In this document: positions 29,270-42,940 of the stretch, piece after piece | Layout of the letters: the number at the start of each line of letters is the position of its first letter | Numbering within the stretch: position 1 is the first letter of the stretch | From: Scleromitrula shiraiana | Taxonomy: Eukaryota > Ascomycota > Leotiomycetes > Helotiales > Sclerotiniaceae | Assembly (NCBI GenBank): GCA_028455995.1 | Contig: JABELC010000005.1 | Coordinates: forward strand, 2,914,001 to 2,978,000 | Reading direction: 5' to 3' | DNA: 64,000 nucleotides | Made by a program: the position numbers and the translations under genes | The notes under the pieces: model-generated | The model's database searches: none | What the model saw: the letters and a program-made list of their open reading frames with translations, nothing else | What the model was told of the DNA's origin: nothing

Positions 29270-30880
29270 TCAATAATTTTTTAAAAATTTAATATTATAT
29301 ATATAAAAAATTAAACTTTATCAAAATTATAAATTATCTATATAAAATAAAAGAAAAATAGATTTTTTTAATTTTTTATTTTTTTAATATTTTTATAATT
29401 TATTTATATATAATATAATATTTTAATATTAGATTAAAATAAATATTATTTAGATTATATATTATTATCATTTTATATTATTATTATTTTTTATATTATA
29501 TATTTTATTATTTTATTTTATAATAATTATATATAAATTAAATAAATAATATTGATTATTATCTAGTTATTTTTTAAAAAATGAAATAAAGAAAAACCAA
29601 AGATTTATTTTATATTTAATTTATTTATTAATCTTTATCAATATTTTATTTATATTAATAAATTTTTTTTATTATTAATTTATTATATCTCTATAATTTC
29701 TTTATATTTATATAATTAATATAATGTTATAATATTGATTATAAATCGTTTTTAGATTATTATTCCAAATTCAATCAATAATTAAAACAAAAAATATAAA
29801 TAAATATAAATAATTAATAATAAAATATAATTATCAAAATTTTTATTAATATATTAATAAATATATATATATAAAAGATATTAAAATTAAATAATATAAA
29901 TCAAAATTCTTTTATAAAAGTTTTTTTTTATTATTATATTTATTTATCAAATATTTTTATATTTTCATTATTTAATTCAATATTTTATATAATTTATATT
30001 AAATCAAATAAAATCTCAAATTAATAATAAATTATAATATAAATACTATAAATATATTATATAATATATTATTCTTTTAATATTATATTTTTTTTAAAAT
30101 CTATTATATATTTTATATATATCAATATTAATATTTTTAATTTATTTTAGACTTTTTATATTAAAGTTTTTAATTTATTATAATTATTAATCTTTTTAAT
30201 AAAATTGAGTCATTGTTGAGTTTAAGTAAATATATTTCAATTAATTATTTTTATTTTTTATATAAAAATTTAATTTTTTTTAGATAATGTTATTTTTTAT
30301 AAATAAATTATTTATTAATAATAATCAAAATATCATTTATTTCTATTATTTCTTTTTATTATTTATTTATATTATTTATTTTTATTATTTATTTCTATTA
30401 TTATAATTTTAAATCTTTATTTTTATATATATAATAAACAAAAATTATATATTAATACTATTGTTTTAAATTTTATAATATAATAATTTAATCATATACT
30501 AAATTAATAATTTTTTGTTTTTAAAATTCCTTATAATAATTATATTATATAAAATAGAATTTTTAATAAATATTTTATTTTTAGAATTATATATATAAAA
30601 ATAAAATATATAAATTTCAAATTTGTTTATATATATATTTAAATAATATTATATAAATAAATATTAAATATATTATTATTTTTTATTATTATTATAATAA
30701 TTATAATTATTAATATTAATTAATAAATTAAATATTATATAATTAAAGATTATATAAATATAATATATTTTTTTATATTATTAAAATTTTATATAATAAG
30801 TCTTAATGTTTTATATATGTTTTTTATAGTTAAATATTTAAATTCATTAATTTATTTATATTTAAAAAAATTTATTTTTA

Positions 30881-31150
30881 TTGAAATTTTATATAATTTT
30901 TCTAAATATATTAGTTTTTATGAATTTATTTAATTTCTTTTTTTTTAATTTTATATATATTTTATTTACTTTTTCTTTATTATATTTAATCTATTTAATG
31001 AAAGAAATTAACTTATTCATAAAAAAAGGTTTAATTAAATATACAATATATTTATTATTTAATAACATTATAATATTTAATAATGTTTTTTTAAAGTCTT
31101 TATTTTTTATATATAATTTAAATTATATTTTTTATTATATATTTTATTAA
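30881..31150 (+). pseudogene. Residual open frame in copy A internal region
   Basis: An 89-codon frame rich in F, I, L, N and Y, with the segments FTFSLLYLIYLM and FLKSLFFIYNLNY. A matching frame of 112 codons lies at the same place in copy B (42,602-42,940), and a related but broken stretch near 1,790-2,030. Positional conservation could mean it overlaps a real retrotransposon frame. It could equally survive only because this frame has few CAA, CAG, CGA or TGG codons for RIP to turn into stops. No domain is recognised. Confidence 0.25.
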
Positions 31151-33715
31151 ATATATTAATAAAATTAAATCATTATTAATAATAAAATATTAAGGTTTTA
31201 ATCTTTTTTTAATTTACTATATCTACAAACTATTAATTTAAATAGCTTTAATATCATTGCTTTTGATATTTTTTAAACAATTGATTAATTATTATCGTTA
31301 TTTATAAATATAAATAATATATAATTTTCTATATATATTACTAATAATATTAATATTAAATTAATAAATTTTTTATAATATAAATAAATTAATATTAATC
31401 ATATTATTATAATATAACTATTTATATTAATTTTATAATTTTTGTTTTTTATTCATTTAAAAATATAAAGTCTTATTCATTTTTCTTTTTTTATTTTAAT
31501 AATCTTTTTATATATTAAAATTTTTAAATATATCTTTAAATTATATATTATATATATTAATAATTTATTTCATTTTTATAATATATCTTTTATTAATTAA
31601 ATCGCTTTATATTTATAGATTTCATTATTCGTTTTTTATAATTTTATTACTCAATTAATAATAGTTTTTATTAATAGATCCAATTTTTTTATATATATAA
31701 ATATATTAAATATATTAAATATTAAAATTAATTTATTAAAGTTTATCAAATCATTTATAATCTTTATTATTATTTATAATATTTATTTTTTTATAAAATT
31801 GAATTATTATAATTTGTTTTATAGAATTTTATATATTTATTATATAATTTTATAATATTGTTTAATTTTATTAATTAATTAATAAGATCTTATAAAAATT
31901 ATTTTTATTTAAATTATTATGATGTTTATATATTTATTAAATTTTTTTATAATAAATTATATATTTATATTAATAATAATATAGTTTAGAGGTTTTATAT
32001 AAATATTAATCTATTTGAATCGAATTGTGTTTTAAATATATTTTATTAATAAATTATTTAAAAATATTATTATTTAATATTTTATTATTTTATTAAATAT
32101 ATATAATATTAATTATAATTATATAATTAAATCAAATATTATTATTTTTATTATTATTAATCTTGAATTTAAATTTCTTTAATAATTTATTATATATCTA
32201 ATATTGATTATAATATTTTATTAATTTGTTAATCTTATTTTTATAATAAAAAATTGTAGCTATATTTCTATATAATAAAAAATATTTATTGATTTTATTA
32301 TAAATAATTTAGTTTTTAATATTATTAAAAAACATATTAAGTTTGTTTATATTTATTAAATAAAATAAAAATAATATATTTATATAAATAATATAAATCT
32401 CAATTTATCTAATCAATAATTCAATTTTATATAATCTAATAAATTTTTTAATATCTTTTTTTTCAAATATAATCTTTATAATTTTTATTTTACTATAATT
32501 AATAATTAAATTAATTAGTTTTTATAATACTTTAAATTATTATTTATTAATAATTAATATTATTATTATTTTTATATCGATTATAATACTCTAAAATTTC
32601 TTAAGATTATCTTTATTATTTATAAAAAATATTTTAAAATTGTATATAATTTATTTTGATATTATATTTTTATTAGTTTAACTATTTTTAAATAATCTTT
32701 TATATATTAATATATATTTAAATATTTTTTTTATAAGTTTAATAATTACTTATAAATTATTAATTCAATTATTTAATATATAATATATTTTTAATATAAT
32801 TTTATTTAAATATCTTATTTTTATATAAAATATTTTATAGATTTTTTCAATATCCTTTTTTTTTATATATTTAATATTGTTTTTTATAAATTAATTTAAA
32901 GCTTTTTTTATTATATTATTTTTAAATATTAAATTATAATTCAAATTAATCTTAATAATTATGATATTGTTTTTAATTATTATAATTAAAATTTCTATTT
33001 TGATTTTATAAATTATTTATAAATTTTTTTTTAATGTAATATATATCAATATTATTATTTTATAATTCGTTATAAATCTAAATCGTTTTTTTGATTTCTT
33101 AAATAAGATTAAAGATATTCATAATTATTCAATAATATATTTAAATATATTATTTGATTTATTGATATAATAAAATTATTTTTTTATAAAGATATAATTA
33201 ATTTTTTATATTGTTTAATAAAGTTTTATATAATTGTTTTATTTTTATAAAAAATAATTTTAAATATTATTTAAATTTTTTTTTTTAATTTTTATTTATT
33301 ATATTTTTTATTATTAATTTTATTTATTTATTTATTATATTACAATAATATAATTTTTTTTGATCTTGTATTTTAAATTTTGTAATTAGATCCTTTATTT
33401 TTTATAAAAATATAATAAGATTCGATATATAATATTTAAGTATTTTGTTTTTAAGTATAATTAAAAATATTATTACTATAAATTTATTTAGAATATTTAT
33501 ATATTATAAAATTAATTTATATATAATCAATTTATAATTAAAATCATTATTTTTATTATTAAATTTTATTATATTATTATATATTTTATATAAATTGATT
33601 TAATATTAAATTTTTAATATATAATATTAACAATTTTTTTTTTTGATAACATTTTAGATCTTTATATTTATTTTTATATATATATATTTTTTTATTTTTT
33701 TGTTTTTTTATTTTT

Positions 33716-34051
33716 TTGTTTTTTTCTTTAATTTTATTTATATTGAAAATTATAGTTATTTTAGTTATAATTATTTTAATCGATTTAGAGTATATAATAA
33801 TTTTGATTAAATTGATTTTGATTAAATTAAATCTGACTAAATTAATTCTAACCAGATTGATTTTGACTAAGTTAAAATATATAATTATTTTGATTATAGC
33901 AATTTTTATTATAATCATTTATATTATAATGATTTTGATTAGATTGATTTTGATCAAGGTAGTTTTAATCAAATTGAAATATATAGTTATTTTAATTATA
34001 ATGATTTTTATTATAGTTATTTTTATTTTAATGATTTTAATTATTATATAA
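33716..34051 (+). repeat. Family 1 internal repeat tract hiding a D/F/N/Q-rich coding stretch (copy A)
   Basis: Units of 15 bp of the type AAATTGATTTTGATT, followed by Y/N/F-type units. The fully open frames here (about 110 codons on each strand) read as I/L/K-rich nonsense. Shifted by one base, the plus frame reads acidic and aromatic pentapeptides of the form DFDQI plus YNDFYY-like units, interrupted only by TAA/TAG where other units keep CAA. The same tract lies at 45,877-46,227 and, on the minus strand, 49,520-49,888. Confidence 0.6.
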
Positions 34052-36004
34052 TATATAATTATTAAATGAAATTATATATTAAATAATATAATTTATTAGA
34101 TTATATATTGTTATTATTAAAATAATTTTAAATAAATATTCAAAATCGATTTTTATTATAAATTAAATATTTTTTAATAATTTATTAAAATATTTTAAAA
34201 AATTAATTATTATTTATATAATTGAAATATTTTATTTAATTTACTTTCTTTTTTCAATTTGTCTTTTTATATTTTCTTTTTGATCCTATTTTTATTTTAG
34301 ATTTTTTATTATTGCTTTTATATTACTAAATTTAAATTTTATTGATTAATTTTTATAAATTTTCTTTAAATAAACTTTTATTTATTTAAAATATAATTTT
34401 ATATATATTATATTTTATAATATATAAATTATTAAAATAAATATATTAATATAAATATTATTTATTTATAATATTTTTTTTATTATTATTAAATATACTT
34501 TATTTAATATTTAAAACATCTCCATTTTTATATTTTTAAATATTTTTTTAAAATCTATTTATAAATCTATATTAACAAAAATCTTTAAATTATTAATTAT
34601 ATATTTATTAAATTTATATTTTAAATAATAATTTATTATATATAAATCTTTTATATTATATTCTTTATATTTATTAATAAAATTTAAATCGCTTAAAAAT
34701 AATTTATCAAATAAATCTTTATAATACCTTCTATTTTATCTAAATTTAAAGATTTAATTATATTTAAAATCATATCTATTATTATCTTTTTATTATTATT
34801 TTCTCTTAAAATTAAATATAAACTCTTCAAAAATATTACTTATTATATTTTTGAATAAAAAAATTTTTATTTATATTTAAAATATCAAAATTTATATTTA
34901 TTTAAATATTTTTTATTAATATTATTTTTATAATAAATTTATATATATTAAACTTTTATTAAAATTTCTTAATAATATTTTTAATATCAATTAAAATTTT
35001 TTGATTTAATTAAAAATTCATTTTAATTATTAAAATATTAATAATAGTTTTAAATCTTAAATATTTATATTTAATAAATTATTTTTTTTATAATTATTTA
35101 AAGTTTATATTTATATTTATACTTTTTAACTTTTTTTCTTTCTCTATATCACTTTTACTCATTATATTGCTTATAATATTATAATATAAAATAAAAAAAT
35201 GTTTTTAATAATATTATATATTTATTTATCAAATAATATAATAATTATTATTAAATTCATTTTTATCTAATTTTTTTATTATTATTAAATAAATATCTAA
35301 TATCAAATCAAAAATTTGATTTAATAATATTTTAGATTAAATATAATTATTTCAATTTATAAAATGAATTTAATATTAAATCAAAACTTATTTTAATAGA
35401 ATTTTTTAAATTAAATATAATCATTTTAATTTATAAAATAAATATATAATAAATAAATTCATTATAAAAAAAAAAATAAAGTAATAATAAAACAATATAA
35501 AAATATAAAAAAAAAATTATTAAAAATTTTATAAAAATTTCTAAATAAAAATCTTTATATAAATAATCTTATTATTATTTTTATAATTATAATAAAATAA
35601 TCATTATTATTAATATTTTTATTTATTAAAATATTTTTTTAAATAATATGATATATATCTAAATAATATAATATAATTTATATTTTTATTATTATTTTAT
35701 TTATAATAAATATTTAAATTTTGTAATTTTAAAATCAATTTAAAAATTACTTTATTTATAATAAATATTTAAATTATATAATATTTAAATCAAAATTAAA
35801 AATTATTATTTTTACAATAAATATTTAAATATTATAAAGTTTAATTCTTTTTTTTATCAAAAACTAAATAATCTATAAATTCTTTTATTATTAAAAATTA
35901 TAAAAAGTTTTTTATTAATAATAAATAAAAATATTTAAAATTTATCAAAATTAATATTTATATATAAAATAAAAATACTAATTTATAATATATATATTAA
36001 TTAA

Positions 36005-36166
36005 TATTTATATAACTTTAGGGATATAGAACTATATAATTATAAATATTATTTATATTATATTATTTTCTTTAAAGAGTTTAAAAAGAGTATTGTACGC
36101 TATCGAGAGTATATATCTTCTTAATAAACACATAATGTAAAGTCATATATTTTGATTATATAGATA
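36005..36166 (+). repeat. Family 1 LTR, 3' LTR of copy A
   Basis: It starts TATTTATATAACTTTAGGG (TA replaces TG). It keeps parts of the GC-richer core (TTGTACGCTATCGAGAG) that is best preserved at 48,184-48,344. Confidence 0.75.
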
Positions 36167-38394
36167 ATAAATAATAATTATATAAATTAATATTGATAAG
36201 TTTTATTATAATTTAATAAAATGAATTTATATATTTTGAATTTATTTAATTTAGATATAGTTAAAGATTATTTTAAAAAGTTTATTTTGATTATTAAAAT
36301 TTTAATCGATATAATTATTAATAAAGTATATAAATAATTAAATATTGTTATATATATAATTTAAACAATTTAATTAAAAAAGTTATAAATATAGTTTTAA
36401 AAATTATTTAAATATTTATAATCAATTTTATTTATGATTTATTTTATATAAAAAAAAAGGATATATTATAAAAAATAATTATTTATTTTTTTAAATAAAA
36501 AAATGATAATATAAATGTTTTATTATAATTATTTTATTTTATTAATAAACTATTTAAATTATATAAAATATATTAAAATAGTCTAATATTTATATATTTA
36601 GAAAGATTTAATATAGGATATTATACACTTTATAAAAAATTATTATGTTTATTTATGCTTAAAAACTTTATGTTTAATTTTTTAAAATTTATTATATTTT
36701 TTAAAAATATTTTATTATATTTAATTAAATATTGCTATTGATTATATTATGCTTTTGTTAGAATATTAATATTATAATATATTATATAAATATATTTTAA
36801 TGATTATTAATTATTTAATTAAAATATATTATTTTATTCCTATTATTTTTTTAAATATTATAGATTTAATAAATGCTTTTATTTTTTAGATTTGGAGTTT
36901 ATATAGTATTCTTAATATTATAATGAATAATTGAGGAATTTAATTTATATTAATATTTTAAAGGTAATTATATAAATAATTAAATATAATTCTATTATCT
37001 AATTTTATATTTTATTTATAGATAAATAAGTAACTAAAAAATTCAAATCAAATAATAAAAATATATTTATATAATTTTCTTGTTTTTTTATAAAATAATT
37101 AAGTTAATTAATTACTATTGACTAAATTTGTTTTAAATAACATTATATCTAAATCAATTTTAATATCATTATTTTTTGCGAATTATAGATTTAATCCTAA
37201 ATTAAAAATAAAGTCCTTTTTTTTTATAATCGATATCTATAATATAAAAAAAAAATACTTATCTATAAATATATTAATAATATATTTTTAAAAGATTATT
37301 GATTTTTTACAAGAATTTTTAATATTGATATATAAAATTTAATTTAAATATATTAATTATTAAAAAATTGATTATTTAAAATATAAAATAAAAAATATCT
37401 AGATTATTTATTTAATAATTAAATTTAATAATAAATATTATTTCTATAAAATATTAGCAATTTCTTTTAATAGATATTAATTAAAATTATTAAAAGAATT
37501 CTAAATATTTTTAGTTTTTTATATATCATTTTTTATATTAATTTTAATAAACCTTTTTTTTTAAATTATTTATAATTAATAAATCTTTTAATTTTAAATA
37601 TCAAAATAACAATATTCTTTTAAAAAATAATAATATAATAAATAATTATATTAAATAAAAATTTAAAAAAATATTGAATATCAAAAAATTAAAAAATAAA
37701 ATATATTTTTTTAAAATTTAATAAAAAAATCATAATTCAATATTTATTCAAAAAAATTATGTATAAAAATATAAAAGCTAATTATATAATTTCTATAAAT
37801 AATTTAAAAATACATTAAAATATAAATTAATTTAATTTATAAAATAAAAGTTCTTAAAGATTAAAATAAAAAATATATATAATTATTTAATTTTGAATTA
37901 TTATAAAAATTTATATTTAATAAATAATTTGATTTTAGATTGATATAAATATTATATAAAATTGAATATAAAATATGATTTTTTTTATTTAATAAATATA
38001 ATTAAAAGATATTAAAAATAATTATTTTATAAATAAAGTTTTATAATAAAATATAATATATAAATTATATTAAAATATATAAAAATATATAAAAATATAT
38101 AAAAATATATAAAAATATATAATAATGATATAATATTATTATAAAAATTATATTGATATTCTTTTTTTTTTTATATATTGTTTTAAATTCTAATCTAGTT
38201 TTTAAAACGCTATTTTCGTTTATTCGTTTTAATTAGCTAAAATATATGATTTAAAAAATAACAATTATTATAATTTTAAAATTCTATATAAATATAGCTT
38301 TAAATTATAAAGTTAAAACTATTTTTATATAATTGATTTTCTTTAGCTAGTTTAGATTTAGTTTTTTATGAATTAACAATTTTATTATTTTGAT
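36167..38394 (+). mobile_element. Family 2 fragment (3' third)
   Basis: It aligns with 18,930-21,155 from its first bases (AATAATTATATAAATTAATATT) to the terminal block with CTTTAGCTAGTTTAGATTTAG. It lies exactly between the 3' LTR of copy A and a second family 1 3' end, so both borders are rearrangement or insertion joints. The short array of AAAAATATAT units near 38,065-38,122 is the counterpart of 20,785-20,882. Confidence 0.6.
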
Positions 38395-38866
38395 AATTTT
38401 ATTTATAATAAATATTTAAATTTTATAATTTTAAAATTGATTTAAAAATTACTCTATTTATAATAAACATTTAGATTTTATAATATTTAAACTAAAATTA
38501 AAAATTATTATTTCTATAATATATATTTAAATATTATAAAATTTAATTCTTTTCTTTTATTAAAAATTAAATAATCTATAAATCTTTTTATTATTAAAAA
38601 TTATAAAGAATTTTTTATTAATAATAAACGTAAATATTTAAAATTTACTAAAATTAATATTATATATAAAATAAAAATCCTAATTTATAATATATATATT
38701 AATTAATATTTATATAACTCAAAAAATATAAAATTATACAATATAAATATTCTTTTATATTATATTAATATATTCAAAAAGATCAAAAAGGATATTATAC
38801 ATTATTAAAAATATATATTTCTTTAATAAACATATAATATAAAATCATATATTAACTATATAAATA
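38395..38866 (+). mobile_element. Family 1 3'-end fragment with LTR
   Basis: 472 bp collinear with 35,695-36,166 of copy A: the internal 3' end followed by an LTR at 38,707-38,866. It lacks everything upstream. It may be the right part of an older family 1 copy that was split by the family 2 element. Confidence 0.65.
38707..38866 (+). repeat. Family 1 LTR (fragment's 3' LTR)
   Basis: It begins TATTTATATAACTC and ends AACTATATAAATA, matching the LTR consensus end GACTATACAGACA after G/A and C/T changes. Confidence 0.7.
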
Positions 38867-39450
38867 AAAATTATATTATTTTAATTATAATTATAATATA
38901 AATATATTAAATTATTTTCATTCAAATTAAAAAGTATTATAAATAATTACTATATACATTTTTTAAAAACATTAAAATCTTTATTTTTAAAATATTAAAA
39001 ATATTTCAAATCTAAAAGAAAACTAAATAATTTCAAAAAATATAAAAATCAAATTAATAAAATAAAAATAAACTTTTTTAAATATAAAAAACAAAATAAA
39101 AATTATCATAAAATTATAATATATATATATATATATATATAATAAAAATTAATATAATAAAAAAATTCCAAAAAAAAACAAAATAAATATTATCAATTAA
39201 AAAATCATTTTTAAAAACAAATCTATAAAATAAAAAGATAATCCTAAAAAAATAAAATTCAAAAAACCATTTTTATTTAATTTTTATTTTAAAATTAAAT
39301 TTTTAATTTTTTTTTAAAATATAATAACTATATAAATCTAAATCTTTAATTATTGAAATAATAATCTTTAATTGTTTTATATAATTAATAATTAAAATAT
39401 TAATAATAAAAATTTAAATCCAAAAAAAAAATTCAATATAATTTTGATTT
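38867..39450. repeat. Family 3 fragment (right part)
   Basis: It aligns with about 12,010-12,590 of the long family 3 copy, including the stretch around TTTTATTTTAAAATTAAATTT and the downstream TTTAATTATTGAAATA. An (AT)n run lies at about 39,119-39,141. Confidence 0.5.
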
Positions 39451-39762
39451 AAATGAATTTTCAATATTTTCAAAAGTTTTTAAAAAATTCAAAATACTTT
39501 TTTAATTTTGATTTTTTGATAATATTATATTAAATTTTAAAATATAATATTTATATTAAATAAAAACTTTTTTTATATACATTTAAATATATATTCATTA
39601 TTTTTTAATATAATAATTTATTTGATTTAAATTACTAAATTAAAATTGATCAACCAAAAAAATTCTAGATATTTATCAAACAAAAGTAATTCTTATTTAA
39701 TAATAATTAATCAAAATCATTTTAATATATATCAAAAAATCTTATATTTATAAAAATCAATT
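39451..39762. other. Unassigned AT-rich flank of copy C
   Basis: No clear match to the family 3 sequence past 12,600. It ends with CAATT (39,758-39,762), one copy of the target-site duplication of copy C. Confidence 0.4.
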
Positions 39763-39922
39763 TATCTATATAATCAAATATATAATTTTATATTATATAT
39801 CTATCAAAAAAATATATATCCTCAATAGTATATAATACTCTTTTTAAATTTTTTAAACAAATAATACAATATAAATGATATTTATAATTATATAATTCTA
39901 TATCCCTAAAATTATATAAATA
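39763..39922 (-). repeat. Family 1 LTR, 3' LTR of copy C
   Basis: Minus-strand LTR. Its end TATCTATATAATC is the reverse complement of the usual terminal GACTATACAGACA with RIP-type changes, and it begins at 39,922 with the TATTTATATAA-type start. Confidence 0.75.
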
Positions 39923-40704
39923 TTAATTAATATATATACTATAAATTAGAATTTTTATTTTATATATAATATTAATTTTAATAAATTCTAAATATTTTTA
40001 TTTATTATCAATAAGAAATTTTTTATAATTTTTAATAATAAAAAATTCTATAAATTATTTAATTTTTAATAAAAAAAAAAATTAAATTTTATAATATTTA
40101 AATATCTATTATAAAAATAATAATTTTTAATTCTAATTTAAATATTATAAAACTTAAATATTTATTATAAACAAAATAATTTTTAAATCGATTTTAGAAT
40201 TATAAAATTTAAATATTTATTATAAATAAAATAATAATAAAAATATAAATCATATTATATCATTTAGACATATATTATATTAACTAAAAAAATATTTTAA
40301 TAAATAAAAATATTAATAATAATAATTATTTTATTATGATTATAAAGGCAATAACAAAATCATTTACATAAAAATCTTTATTTAAAAATTTTTATAAAAC
40401 TTTTAATAACTTTTTTTTTATATTTTTATATTTTTTTATTATTGTCCTATTTCTTTTTTTATTTTATAATAAATTTGTTTATTATATATTTATTTTATAA
40501 ATCGAAATGATTATATTCAATTTAAAAACTTTAATATAACAAATTTTAATTTAATATTAAATTTATTCTACAAATTAAAGCAATTATATCTGATTTAAAA
40601 CTTTATTAAACTAAATCTTTAATTTGATATTAAATATTTATTTAATAATAATAAAAAAATCAAATAAAAACAAATTTAATAATAATTATTATATTATCTA
40701 ATAA
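39763..40704 (-). mobile_element. Family 1 LTR retrotransposon, copy C, 3' part
   Basis: The reverse complement of the 3' end of family 1 (about 35,220-36,166 in copy A), ending in the 3' LTR at 39,763-39,922. It stops at AATAA, where copy B begins. The rest of the element resumes after copy B at 48,345 and runs to 54,958. The flanks CAATT (39,758-39,762) and TAATT (54,959-54,963) match as a target-site duplication with one C to T change. Confidence 0.75.
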
Positions 40705-40865
40705 TATTTATATAATTCCAAAAGTATAGAACTATATAATTACAAATATCAATCAATATTATATTATTTATTCAAAAAGTTTAAAAAAAATATTGTATAT
40801 TATTAAAGATATATATTTTCTTAATAAATATATAATGTAAAATTATATATTTGATTATATAGATA
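40705..40865 (+). repeat. Family 1 LTR, 5' LTR of copy B
   Basis: It starts TATTTATATAATTCC and ends GATTATATAGATA. It is the same length (161 bp) as its partner at 48,184-48,344 but far more AT-rich than that copy's core. Confidence 0.75.
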
Positions 40866-42601
40866 TTAATAATTTTTTAAAAATTTGATATTATATATAT
40901 AAAAAATTGAAATTTATAAAAATTATGAATTATTTATATAAAATAAAAATAAAATAAACTTTTTTTAATTTTTTATTATTTGAAAATCTTTATAATTTAT
41001 TTATATATAATATAATATTTTTAAAATTAAATTAGAGTAAATATTATTTGAATTATATATTATTATTATTTTATATTATTGGTGTTTTTTATATTATATT
41101 TTTTATTATTTTATTTTATAATAATTATATATAAATTAAATAAATAAAATTAATTATTATTTAATTATTTTTCGAAAAATAAATAAAGAAAAAAAATCAA
41201 AATCTTTTTTTATATTTAATTTATTTATTGATTTTTATTGATATTTTATTTATATTAATAAATTTCTTTAATATTAAATAAGATTTTGTTTTTATTATTA
41301 TATTTGTTAGATTATTATTATTATTGATTTATTATATTTTCATAATCTTTTTATATTTATATAATCAATATAATATTATAATATTGATTATAAATTGTTT
41401 TTTAATTATTATTTTAAATTTAATTAATAATTAAAATTAAAAATATAAATCAATATAAATAATTAATAATAAAATATAATTATCAAAAATTTTATTAATT
41501 ATATTTTTAATAATAATTATTATATTGAAATCAAAAATTATTATATAAAATTTTAATACTAATATGATTTAAATAATATATTTATATTTAATTAAAAATT
41601 AATATATAATATTTATATTTTTATTTTTATTTATTAATATAATAATATATTTAATTTAAAATAATAAATTAAAATTATTAATATATAAAATATTAATAAA
41701 TATATATATATAAAAAATATTAAAATTAAATAATATAAATTAAAGTTTTTTTATAAAGTTTTTTTTTTACCATTATATATATTTATTAAATACTTTTATA
41801 TTTTTATTATTTAATTTGATATTCTATATAATTTATACTAAATCAAATAAAGCCTTAAATTAATAATAGATTATAATATAGATATTATAAATATATTATA
41901 TAATATATTGTTTTTTTAATATTATATTTTTTTAAAACTTATTATATATTTTATATATATTAATATTAATATTTTTAATTTACTCTATATTTTTATATTG
42001 AAATTTTTAATTTATTATAATTATTAAACTTTCTAATAATATTAAGCCATTATTAAATTTAAATAAATATATTTTAATTAATTATTTTTATTCTTTATAT
42101 AAAAATTTAGCTTTTTTTAAATAATATTCTTTTTTATAAACAAATTATTTATTAATAATGATTAAAATATTATTAATTTATATTATTATAACTCTAAATC
42201 CTTATTTTTATATATATAATAAATAAAAGTTATATATTGATATCATTATTTTAAACTTTATAATATAATAATTTAAATATATATTAAATTAATAATTTTT
42301 TATTTTTAAAATTCTATATAATAATTATATCATATAAAATATAATTTTAAATAAATATTTTATTTTTAAAATTATATATATAAAAATAAAATATATAAAT
42401 TTCGAATTTATTTATATATATATTTAAATAATATTATATAAATAAATATTAAATATATTATTACTTTTTATTATTATTATAATAATTATAATTATTAATA
42501 TTAATTAATAAATTAAATACTATATAATTAAAGATTATATAAATATAATATATTTTTTTATATTATTAAAACTTTATATAATAAATCTTAATTTTTTATA
42601 T

Positions 42602-42940
42602 ATGTTTTTTATATTTAAATATTTAAGTTCATTAATTTATTTATATTTAAAGATTTTTATTTTTATTAAAATATTTTTTTATTTTATTATTTTGAATATA
42701 TTGATTTTTATTAATCCATTTAATTCCTTTTTTCTTGATTTTATATATATTTTATTTGTTTTTTCTTTATTATATTTAACCCGCCTAATGGAAAAAATCA
42801 ATTTTTTTATAAAAAAGATATTAATTGAATATATAATATATTCGCTATTTAATAATATTATAATATTTAATAATATTTTTTTCAAATCTTTATTTTTTAT
42901 ATATAATCTAAATTATACTTTTTGTCATACATTTTGCTAA
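42602..42940 (+). pseudogene. Residual open frame in copy B internal region
   Basis: A 112-codon hydrophobic frame (segments FVFSLLYL, FFKSLFFIYNLNYTF) homologous in position and sequence to 30,881-31,150 in copy A. Around 42,778-42,790 it keeps a GC-richer patch (AACCCGCCTAATGG). No known domain. It should not be annotated as a membrane protein gene: similar hydrophobic frames arise from T-rich RIP-mutated DNA. Confidence 0.25.

Larger units (their letters stand above)
29111..36166 (+). mobile_element. Family 1 LTR retrotransposon, copy A (dead, internally deleted)
   Basis: LTRs at 29,111-29,269 and 36,005-36,166 bound 7,056 bp of RIP-mutated sequence that is collinear with copies B and C. 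A lacks three stretches of roughly 150-210 bp present in B (about 41,480-41,690, 44,060-44,220 and 44,830-44,980), which explains why it is shorter than B (7,640 bp). Two of these are also visible in C, so they look like deletions in A. No gag or pol frame is intact and I cannot read reverse transcriptase motifs, so Gypsy versus Copia is open. The flanking pentamers (AATTT before, ATAAA after) do not match, unlike those of B and C. Confidence 0.7.

Noticed and set aside
33586..33918. Open minus frame of 110 codons, I/K/N-rich
   Set aside because: It overlaps open plus frames across the same 15-bp repeat tract of copy A and has no domain. Frames on both strands are open because the repeat lacks stop-prone codons in them; it is not a gene.
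42679..42885. 68-codon minus frame
   Set aside because: Antisense shadow of the residual frame at 42,602-42,940.
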